Below are positions 47,371-59,021 of a stretch of 64,000 nucleotides of DNA, piece after piece. Source of the stretch: Fratercula arctica. Lineage: Eukaryota; Chordata; Aves; Charadriiformes; Alcidae. The notes under the pieces are model-generated. The model ran no database searches, had not been told where the DNA came from, and saw only the letters and a list, made by a program, of their open reading frames with translations. The stretch is taken from contig CANTUZ010000027.1 of the NCBI GenBank assembly GCA_947846985.1, forward strand, positions 5,122,543-5,186,542. Direction: 5' to 3'. Positions within the stretch are counted from its first letter, which is position 1; every line of letters starts with the position of its first letter. Position numbers and translations under genes: made by a program.

Positions 47371-50300
47371 CCCTCTCCCCCCACCCAGGGAGAGCCCGCG
47401 GGGGGGGCGGCGGGGGGGGGGGGGAGCCCCGGGTGCGGTTGGCGGCGGCGGTGGGGGGTGGGGGGGGGGGGGGGGGGGGGGCGGGGGGGGGGGCGCGGCG
47501 GCGGCGCACGTGGATGACGCGGGTGTCCATCACCTCACAGTCCACCTGCATCATGGCCTCCAGGCCCCCCCCGCCCCCCGCAGGCTCTCTGGGGGGGGGG
47601 AAACACATACATACGACATGGGGGTCAGACGGGGGGGGGCACCCCCTGGTACAATGGGGACCCCCCCAGGGAAGATGGGACCCCCCTCCAGGGTGACTAT
47701 AAGCCCCCCCCCCTCATTTGACCCCCCAGGGATAAGGTTTGACCCCCCAGGGACAAGGGGACCCCCCCCCGAGGTGACTATGACCCCCCCCCCCCCCTTA
47801 CTGGGGAAACACCCCCCCCCAGGACATGGGGACCCCCCCCCCAAGGGACCATGGGACCCCCCCAGGTGACTATGAGCCCCCCCCCCAGGACATGGGGACC
47901 CGCCCCCCCAGGACATGGGACCCCCCCCCAGGTGACTTGAGCCCCCCCCCCCAGTAATGGGACACCCTCCCCCCCCCCCCCAGGACATGGGGACCCCCCC
48001 CCAGGACCATGGGACCCCTCAGGTGACTATGAGCCCCCCCCAGGACATGGGGATCCCCCCCCAAGGACCATGGGACCCCTCAGGTGACTATGAGCCCCCC
48101 CCCCCCCCCCCAGTAATGGGACCCCCCCCCTGGGACACGGGGGACACCCCCCCCCCAAGGACCATGGGACCCCCCCCAGGGACAAGGAGACCCCCCCCCC
48201 CAGAGCAACGGGACCCCCCTCCCGGGATGTGGGGGGGGGGGTGTGAGGGGGGGTGTCTTGTTGTCGTCGTCCCCCCCCCCGAAAATGGGGGGTGGGGGTT
48301 GGGGGGTGTCCCCCCCCCTCACCGTTGAGGGCGGCCGCCGGCATCACCAGCGACATCTTGGGCCTCGACGTCTTGTTGTGGCTGATGGCCGGCAGCAGGA
48401 GGTGGTCCTGGGGGGGGGGACGACACATAAATGGGGCTGGGACCCCCAAGTGTGGGGCTGGGGGGGGGGATATGGGGGGGTTGGGAGCCCCATGTGTGGG
48501 GCTGGGGGGGGGATATGGGGGGCTGGGAGCCACAAATGTGGGGCTGGGGGGGATATGTGGGGCTGGGACCCCCATGTGTGGGGCTGGGGGGGGATATGTG
48601 GGGCTGGGACCCCCATGTGTGGGGCTGGGGGGGGATGTGGGGGGCCAGGACCCACAGGTGTGGGGCTGGGGGGGGGGGATATGGGGGGCTGGAACCCCCA
48701 TGTGTTGAGCTGGGGGGGGGATATGGGGGTTTGGGGAGGGGATATGTGGGGCTGGGACCCCCATGTGTGGGGCTGGGGGGAATATGGGGGGCCAGGACCC
48801 ACAAGTATGGGGCTGGGGGGGGGATATATGGCGCTGAGACCCCCACGTGTGGGGCTGGGGGGGGGATATGGGGGGCTGAGACCCCCACGTGTGGGGCGGG
48901 GGGGGGACGTGAGGGGCCGGGGGGGGATATGTGGGGCTGGGACCCCCACGTGTGGGGCGGGGGGGGATGTGTGGGGCTGGGACTCCCACGTGTGGGGCTG
49001 GGGAGGGATGTGTGGGGCCAGGACCCATGGGTGTGGGGCCGGGGGGGGACGCGTGGGGCCGGGGGGGGGCATATGTGGGGCCGGGACCCCCATGTGTGGG
49101 GCTGGGGGGGGGTGTGTGGGGCCAGGACCCACGGGTGTGGGGCCGGGGGGGGACGTGTGAGGCCGGGGGGGGATGTGTGGGGCCGGGACCCCCACGTGTG
49201 GGGCGGGGGGGGGACATGTGGGGCCGGGGGGGGGGTGTGTGGGGCCGGGACCCCCACGTGTGGGGCGGGGGGGGCCGCGTGGGGCCGTACCCGGCGGAAG
49301 GAGACGACGTAGAAGGTGTCGTCACGGCGGTCGATGGCGGCCAGAAAATGGGGCTCGGGGCGTTCGGGGCGATAGAGCTGGAGCTGCCCCGGGGGGGGCC
49401 TGGGGGGGGGTAAATACATGGGGGGGGAGAATAAATGGGGAGAGAAATAGGGGGGGAAATAAAGGGGGGGAAATAAAGGGGGGGAAATAAAGGGGGGGGA
49501 AATATGGGGGGGATAAATGGGGGGGGGAATAAAGGGGGGGGAAATATGGGGGGGAATAAATGGGGGGGAATAAATGGGGGGGAAAAGGGGGGGGGAATAA
49601 ATGGGGGCAAATAAATGGGGGGGGAATAAAGGGGGGGGAAATGGGGGGGGAATAAATGGGGGGGGAAATAAAGGGGGGGTAAATATGGGGGGGAGAAAGA
49701 AATGGGGGGGAGAAATGGGGGGGGGGAATAAACGGGGGCAAATAAATGGGGGGGGAATAAAGGGGGGAGAAATGGGGGGGGAAATAAATGGGGGGGGAAT
49801 AAACGGGGGGAAATAAAGGGGGGGTAAATGGGGGGGGGAATAAATGGGGGGGGGAAAGGGGGGTAAATAAATGGGGGGGGAAATAAAGGGGGGGTAAATA
49901 TGGGGGGGAATAAATGGAGGGGAAATAAACGGGGGGGGGGAATAAAGGGGGGGGGGATAAAAGAGGGGGAAGGGGGGGAGAAATGGGGGGAATAAACGGG
50001 GGGGGAATAAATGGGGGGGGGAAATAAATGGGGGGGGAAAAGGGGGGGAATAAATGGGGGGGGAATAAAGGGGGGGGAATAAATGGGGGGGGAATAAGGG
50101 GGGGGGAAATAAATGGGGGGCAAATGGGGGAAAATAAAGGGGGGGGAATAAACGGGGGGGGGAAGGGGGGGAAATAGAGGGGGGGTAAATATGGGGGGGG
50201 AATAAATGGGGGGGAGAAATGGGGGGGGAATAAATGGGGACAAATAAACGGGGGGGGAATAAATGGGGGGGAAATAAAGGGGGGGGTAAAGAAGTGGGAG

Positions 50301-53300
50301 GGGGGAGAATGGGGGGATTTTGGGGGGGGGGGCCTGGGGGGGTTGGGGGGGGTGAAGGGGGGGGGGGGGGTCAGGGGGAGTTTTAAGGGGTCTGGGGGGG
50401 GGTGTTTGGGGGAGGGTTGGGTGGGGGGGGGTTGGGGGGGGGTTGGGGGGGTTTTCGGGGGGGGGGGTCTCGCACCTCTCAGTCCAGGGGGGGGGGGGGG
50501 CGGGGACGAGGCGGGGGGGGGAGGAGGAGGACGGCGCCTTCTGGGGGGGCGAAGCCTGAAACTGCCCCCGGGGGGGGGGGGGGGGGGGGTCAGGGACAAA
50601 CACCCCCCACCCCCCCCCCGAGCCCCTCCCCCAGCCCCAACGACCCCCCCAAAAATTCCCCGATTCTCCCCCCCCCGGGGGGGGGTCTGGGGGGGGGGTC
50701 AGGGGCTCCACAGGGTCCTTTTTGGGGGTTTTTGGGGGGGGGATTTCCGGGGGGGTGTTTGGGGGGGGTCAAGGGGGGGGGTCGGGGGGGGGTGGGGTCA
50801 GGGGTCACGGGGTCCCATTGGGTGGGGGTTTTTTTGGGGGGGGGGGGGGTGTCACCTGGTTGTGGGGGGGTCGCGGGGGGGGTCCCCGGTTTCCGCCGGT
50901 CGATCTGATGGCGCCGGACCCAGCCACTGAGTTCATCCGCCAGCCTGGGGGGGGGCGGGGGGGGGTCAGTGGGGGGGGGGTGGGGGGGGGGGGGGGCATA
51001 GAAGACACACACACCCCCCCCCCAGTCCCCTCCCTCACCCTCCTCTTCCCCCCCCCACTTTGTGCCCCCCCCTTTATGCCCCCCCTTGTGCCCCCCTCTT
51101 GGTGGCCCCCCCCTTTGTGCCCCCCCCTCCTCCTTCCCTCCCCCCCCCGGTGCCCCCCCCAATCCCTCCCTCACCCTCCCCCCCCCCCTTTGTGCCCCCC
51201 TCCTTTGTGCCCCCCCCCTTACCTCCCCCCCTTTGTGCCCCCCCTTTGTGCCCCCCCCTTCCCTCCCCCCCCCCTTTGTGCCCCCCCCATCCATCACCCT
51301 CCTCTTTCCTCCCCCCCCCCCCACCCTTTGTGCCCCCCCCTTGGTGCCCCCCCCTCCTCCTTCCCTCCCCCCCCCGGTGCCCCCCCCAATCCTTCCCTCA
51401 CCCTCCCCCCCCTTTGTGCCCCCCTTTGTGCCCCCCCCTTTGTGCCCCCCCCCTTGGTGCCCCCCTCTTTTCCCTTCCCCACTTTGGTGCCCCCCCCCTT
51501 GGTGCCCCCCTCTTTTCCTTCCCCCCTTGTTGTGCCCCCCCCCCTTGGTGCCCCCCCCCTCCTCCTTCCCTCCCCCCCCCCGGTGCCCCCCCCAATCCTT
51601 CCCTCACCCTCCCCCCCCCTTTGTGCCCCCCCCTTTTCCTCCCCCCACCTTTGTGCCCCCCCAATCCCTCCCTTACCCTCCCCCCCCCTTTGTGGCCCCC
51701 CCCCCCTTGGTGCCCCCCCCTTGGTGCCCCCCCTTTGTGCCCCCCCCTCCTCCCTCCCCCCCCCCCCCGGTGCCCCCCCAGTCCTTCCCTCACCCTCCCC
51801 CCCCCTTTGTGCCCCCCCTTTTTGTGCCCCCCCCTTTGTGGCCCCCACCCGTTGTGCCCCCCCCCTTGGTGCCCCCCCTCTTTCCCTTCCCCCCTTTGTG
51901 CCCCCCCCCCCCTTGGTGCCCCCCCCTCCTCCTTCCCTCCCCCCCCCCGGTGCCCCCCACAATCCTTCCCTCACCCTCCCCCCCCTTTGTGCCCCCCCCT
52001 TTTCCTCCCCCCACCTTTGTGCCCCCCCCTTGGTGCCCCCCCCCTTTGTGCCCCCCCCTTTGTGCCCCCCCTCCTCCCCTCCCCCGCCCAATCCATCACC
52101 CTCCTCTTTCCCTCCCCCCCCCCCCCCCCCCTTGGTGCCCCCCCCTTGGTGCCCCCCCCTCGGTGCCCCCCCCTCGGTGCCCCCCCCACCGCAGGGACTC
52201 GGTGCGGTTGAAGCGGCGACAGTCGGAGGCGCGGAAGAGCCCGTCCAGCTCCCGCAGCGTCATGGCGGCCACCGAGGCGTTCCTGGGGGGGGCACGGGGG
52301 GGGGGGGTCAAATTGGGGGGGGGGGGGGTCAAAGGGGGGGGGGGTCAGGGACTCACAGAGGCCATTTGGTTGGGGGTTTTTTTGGGGGGGGGGCACTGAA
52401 AACCCCCGGGTTTGGGGAGGGGGGGGGGTCCCGGGGGGTTTGGGGGGGGGGGACAAGGGGGTCGGGGGGGGTCAGGGGTCCCTTTGGGGGGGGGGGATTG
52501 AAACCCCCCGGGTCTGGGGAGGGGGGGGGCCCGGGGGGGGACACAAGGGGGTCTGGGGGTGGTCGGGGGGAGGGTCAGGGGTCCCTTTGGGGGGGGGCAT
52601 TGAAACCCCCGGGTTTGGGGAGGGGGGGGGCCCGGGGGGGGGACACAAAGGGGGTCTGGGGGGGGTCGGGGGTCCCTTTTTGGGGTGGGGGGGCATTGAA
52701 ACCCCCAGGTTTGGGGAGGGGGGGGCCCGGGGGGGGGGACACAAGGGGGTCTGGGGGGGGTGTCTGGGGGGGGGGTCGGGGGTCCCCTGTTTGGGGGGGG
52801 GGGCATTGAAACCCCCAGGTTTGGGGATGGGGGGGGCCCGGGGGGGGGACCACAAGGGGTCTGGGGGGGGTCCTGGGGGGGGGTTTCGGGTGTCCCTTTT
52901 TGGGGGGGTGGGGGCATTTTGGAAACCCCCAGGTTTTGGGGGGGGGGGGGGGGGGCCCCCCCCCTGGGGGTGGGGACACAAGGGGGTCTGGGGGGGTCGG
53001 GGGGGGGTCAGGGGTCCGTTTTGGGGGGGGGGGTCCCCGGGGGGGGGGGGGGTGTTCTCGCACGTACCTGAAGTGGCTCCTTCCGGGGGGGCCGAGGGTC
53101 CCTGCTGCTGCGCCCCGGGGGGGGTCCCCACGTGCGGGGCAGGGGGGGGGCGGGCGGGGATGTCCCCCCGCCCGCCGCCCCCCCCCCCCCAAACCCCCCC
53201 CCCACCTCCTCCTCCTCCTCCCCCCCCCTCGGCCACCCCCAGGAGGTGCCGGCGGCCCCGCGGGGGGGGCTGGGTGGGGGGGGGCTGCGAAAGGCTGGGG

Positions 53301-56300
53301 GGGGGGGGGGGGGAGATCATTATGAAGTATTGGGGGAGGGGGGGGGGGGGGGCAATTTTTGGGTGTGGTCGTCCCCCCCCCCCCCCCGACACCCACCTGC
53401 GGGGGCCCAGGTTGAAGGCCAGGAGGAGGAAGGAGGGCGGCGAGACAGGCCAGAGTGCGGGGGCCCGGCCGCGGCTCCGGGCTCTGGGGGGGGGGACACG
53501 GGGGGGGGGGACACACACGGGGGGGGGACACGGAGGGGGGGGGGGGACACAGGAAGGGGGGGGGACACAGGAAGGGGGGGGGGGGGAGTCAAGGATGGGC
53601 GGGGGGGAGTCAGGTCGCTGGGACATTGCTCCCCCCCCCCCCCCAACTCCCAAACCCCAATAATGGGCTGGGCCGACCCGACCCCCCCCCCCCCCCCCCC
53701 CCGCCAAAGCCCTCTGCAATGGTACATTCCCCCCCCAGTGCCTCCCAGTCCCCCCCAGTCCCATCCCAGTCCCCTCCCAGTGCCTCCCAGTCCCCTCCCA
53801 GTGCCTCCCAGTGCCCCCCAGTCCCCCTCCCAGTGCCTCCCAGTCCCTCCCAGCCCCCCCCAGCCCCTCCTATTCCCCCCCTCCATGGCCCCAGGACCCC
53901 CCCAATCCCCTCCAGTCCCTCCCAGTCCCTCCTGTCCCCTCCCAGTCCCTCCCAGTCTCTCCCAATCCCCTCCCAATCCCCTCCCAGTCCCTCCCAGTAC
54001 CCCCCAGTACCCTCCCAGTCCCCTCCCAGCCCCTCCCAGTCCCCCCCAGTCCCCCCTAGTCCCCTCCCAGTCCCCTCCCAATCCCCCCCAATCCCCTCCC
54101 CAGTCCCCCCCAGTCCCTCCCAATCCCCTCCCAGTCCCCCCCAGCCCCTCCTATTCCCCCCTCCATAGCCCCAAGACCCCCCCCAATCCCCTCCCCAGTC
54201 TCTCCCAGTCCTCCCAGTCCCCCCCAGTCCCTCCCAATCTCCTCCCAGTCCCCCCCCAGTGCCTCCCAGTCCCCCCCAGCCCCTCCTATTCCCCCCTCCA
54301 TAGCCCCAAGACCCCCCCAATCCCCTCCCCAGTCCCCTCCCAGCCCCTCCCAGCCCCTCCCAGTCCCTCCCAGTCCCCCCCAGTCCCCTCCCCAGTCCCT
54401 CCCAGTCTCTCCCAGTCCCTCCCAATCCCCCCCAGTCCCTCCCAATCCAATCCCAATCCCCTCCTGCTCCTCCTATTCCCCCCTCCATAGCCCCAAGACC
54501 CCCCCCAATCCCCTCCCCAGTCCCTCCCAATCCAATCCCAATCCCCTCCCAGTCCCTCCCAATCCCCTCCCCAGTCTCTCCCAGTCCCTCCCAGTGCCCC
54601 CCAGTGCCCCCAGGGGCTGACCGGCGGCAGGAGGCCGTGGAGGCGGCGCCGCAGCAGCGCGTTCTCCCGCCGCAGCCGGTCGTTGTCGGCCAGGGCCCGG
54701 CGCAGCCGCTCCTCCAGCCCCTGCACGTACTCCCTGCGCCGGCGCCGCGAGCGACACGCGGCCTCGCGGTTCTTGATCAGCCGCTGCTGGCGCTTCAGCG
54801 CCCGGGGCTGGGACGGACACGGACACGGACACACGGACACGGACACACGGACACACACGGGGACACACGGACACACACGGACACACACGGACACACACGG
54901 ACACACACACAGACACGAACACACGGACACACGGACACGAACACACGGACACGGACACGGACACACGGACACGGACACACGGACACACGGACACGGACAC
55001 ACGGACACGGACACACGGACACACGGACACACGGACACAGACACACACGGACACACGGACACGGACACACGGACACACGGACACACGGACACAGACACAC
55101 GGACACAGACACACGGACACACGGACACGGACACACACGGACACGGACACACACGGACACGGACACACGGACACACGGACACACGGACACACGGACACAC
55201 GGACACACACAGACACGCACACACACACGGACACGGACACACACGGACACACGGACACAGACACACACACATGGATATGGACACACAGACACACACACAC
55301 ACGGACATGGGCACACGGACATGGGCACGGACACACGGCCATGGACACACGGACACACGGACACACGGACAAACGGACAAACGGACAAACGGACACGGAC
55401 ACACGGACACATGGACACAGACACACGGACACATACGGACACAGACACACGGACACACACGGACATGGACACATGGACACGGACACACGGACACACCAAC
55501 ACACGGACACGGACACACACGGACACACACACAGACACACACACATGGATACGGACACACGGACACACACACACACGGACATGGGCACACGGACATGGGC
55601 ACGGACACACGGCCATGGACACACAGACACAGACACACGGACACGGGCACAGACACACAGACACGGACACACGGACACGGACACACGGACACATAGACAA
55701 GGACACACGGACACACGGGCACGGGCACAGACACATGGACACGGACACACACGGACACACGGACACACACGGACACACACGGACACACACACAGACACGA
55801 ACACATGGACACACGGACACAAGGACACACGGACACATGGACACACCAACACACGGACACACCGACACACAGACACATGGACACACACAGACACACACAC
55901 ACACGGACACGGACACACGGACACACACACAGACACGGACACACACACAGACACACACACGGACACGGGCACGGACACACGGCCATGGACACACAGACAC
56001 AGACACACGGACACACGGACACGGACACATGGACACGGACACACGGACACGGACACACGGACACGGACACATAGACAAGGACACACGGACACACGGGCAC
56101 GGACACGGGCACGGGCACAGACACATGGACACGGACACACGGGCACAGACACGAGCACATGGACACAGACACACACAGACGCACACACATACGGACACAC
56201 GGACACGGACACACACACAGACATGCACACGGACACATGGACACATGGACACGGACGCACAGACACGGACACACGGACATGGATGCAGACATGGGCATGG

Positions 56301-58964
56301 GCACACGGACACGGACACACGGACACATGGACACGGGCATGGACACATGGACACGGACACAGACACAGGCACGGACACACGGACACACAGACACAGACAC
56401 ACAGACACAGGCACGGACACGGGCACAGACACATGGACATGGACACACGGACACGGACACACGGACACACGGACACACGGAAACCTGTCAGCTGGAGGGA
56501 GCAGGGGACGGGGGGGGCAGGGGATGGGGGGGGGAGAGGGGGGATGGGGGGACACCCCTGGGGGGGACCCTGAGGGGGGCCACCCAGGGGGATGGGGGGG
56601 GGCACCCAATGGGGGGGGCACCCTGTCGGGGGGGGGGGGAACCCAAGGGGATGGGGGGGCACCCAACGTGGGGGGGGAATGGGGATGGGGGGCACCCAAT
56701 GGGGGGGGCACCCTGTGGGGTGGGGCACCCAGGGGGATGGGGGGCACTCTGGGGGGGGGGAAACCTGGGGGGGGGGGCACCCAGGGGGATGGGGGGGGGG
56801 CACCCAAGGGGGGGGGAACCTGGGGGGGGGGGCACCCTGTGGGGGTGGGGACACCCAAGGGGGATGGGGGGCACCCAACGTGGGGGGGGAATGTGGGAGT
56901 GGGGGGCACCCAAGGGGATGGGGGGCACCCAACGTGGGGGGGGAATGGGGATGGGGGGCACCCAAGGGGAGGGGGGGCACCCTGGGGGGGGGGGGCACCC
57001 AGGGGGATGGGGGGGGCACCCAATGGGGGGGGGGGGGGGGGAACCTGGGGGGGGGGGGGGCACCCAGGGGGGGGAACTGGGGGGGGCAAGGGCCCAGTGG
57101 GGGGGGGGAACCTGGGAGGGGGGCACCCAGGGGGATGGGGGGGGGCACCCTGTCGGGGGGGGGGCACCCAAGGGGATGGGGGGCACCCAACGTGGGGGGG
57201 AGAGAAATGGGGATGGGGGGCACCCAAGGGGCAGGGGGGCACCCTGTGGGGGGGGCACCCAAGGGGATGGGGGGGGGGCACCCAATGGGGGGGAACCTGG
57301 GGGGGGGGTACCAAATGGGGGGGGGAATGGGAATGGGGGGGGCACCCAATGTGGGGGGGACCCTGGGGGGGGGCACCCAAGGGGATGGGGGGGGCACCCA
57401 CTGGGGGGGGGGAACCTGGGGGGGGGCACCCAAGGGGGATCACGAGGAGTTGGGGTCACACACGGGGGGGGGGCAAGGGGTCACAGGAGGGGTCAGGGGT
57501 CACACGGGGGGGGAGGACAGGGGTCACGGGGGGGGGCGGAACAGGGGGGACATTGGAGGGGGGGATGGGGGTGACACGGGGGGGGGTCAGGGGCCACATG
57601 GAGGGGGGGGGGGGGGAAACCGGGGCCGGGGGGGGGGGCCACAGGGGCCACACTGGGCTACTCACATCCACCTCCTGGGGGCCGGCGGCGGGGGGGGCGG
57701 TGGGCGGGACAATGGTCTTGGCTTCGGCTTTGGGGGGGGCCCGGGGGGAGGGTGGGACGGGTGGCGGGGGGGCGGCGGTGGGGGGGGGACGGCGGGGGGG
57801 GGCAGGCACAGGACCCCCGGCAGCAGCAGCTCGGCCGGCGACAGCAGCACAGCGGGGGCCGGCACTGCACAGACCCCCCCCCCCCCCCAAAAATTCAATC
57901 TGGGCCCCCCCCCCATCGCCCCCCCCCCCTCCCCCCCCCAAAAACCCTGCTTTTCCTTCCCCCAGCCCCCCCCCATATCCCCTCCAAGCCCCCCCCCCAC
58001 CCATAGCCCCAGGCCCCCCCAGTCCCCCCCCATTGCCCCCCAGTCTCCCCCCAGCCCCCCCCCGTGCTACCCCCCCCCATAACTTCTCCAAGCCCCCCCT
58101 CTATAGCCCCAGGGCCCCCCCCAGTGCCCCCCCCATTGCCCCCCAGCCCCCCCCAGCCCCCCCAACATCCCCCCCCCAATGGCCCCAGGCCCCCCCCAGT
58201 CCCCCCCCCAGCCCCCCCATGCTACGCCCCCCCCCCAATGGCCCCAGGCCCCCCAGCCCCTCCAAACCCCCCACCATGGCACCCCCCCCCCCATATTCCC
58301 ATTTCCCCCCCCCCAGGGCTCCCCCCCCCCAAGTCCTACCCGTGATGGCCCCGGGCAGGGGGGGGGGCGGCTCCAGGCAGCGGCTGCAGCAGGATGGTTT
58401 GGGGGGGGCTGGGGGCAACCCCCCCCCCCGCCCCCCCCGGGCCAACAGCGCCCCCCCCGGGGGGTTTGGGTTGGATGGGGGGGGTCCGGCGGCTGGGGGC
58501 GGGGGGGGGCCCCTCTGCCTTCATGGCCCGCGGCGCCTTCCCTGCTGGGGATGGAAAAGTGGTGATGGGGGGGGGGGTGGGGGGGGGGTCAGGAAAATGG
58601 CCCCCCCCCCCCCCCTTCATCCTTGCCCCCCCCCCATCCCCATACCGGCGTCGGGGGGGGCGCAAGGCAGCGGTGGGGGGGGCTCCGTCTTCACCCCCGG
58701 CTCGGGGGGGCTGGGGGCCTGCGGGGAGAGAGATGAGGAAGGGGGGGGGGCAGGCGGGGGGGGGGGGGGAAAGGGGTCCTTGGGGGGGGAAAGGGGGGGG
58801 AAAAGGGGGAGAAAGGGGGGGAAAAAAGGGGGAAAAGGGGGGAAAAGGGGGGGGAAAAGGGGGGGGAAAGGGGGGGGGGAAAAGGGGGGGGAAGGGGGGG
58901 AGGGGGGAGAGGGGGGGGGGGGGGGGGGGGAGGGAGGGGGGGGAGGGGGAGGGGAGGGGGGGGG

Positions 58965-59021
<57 letters not shown>

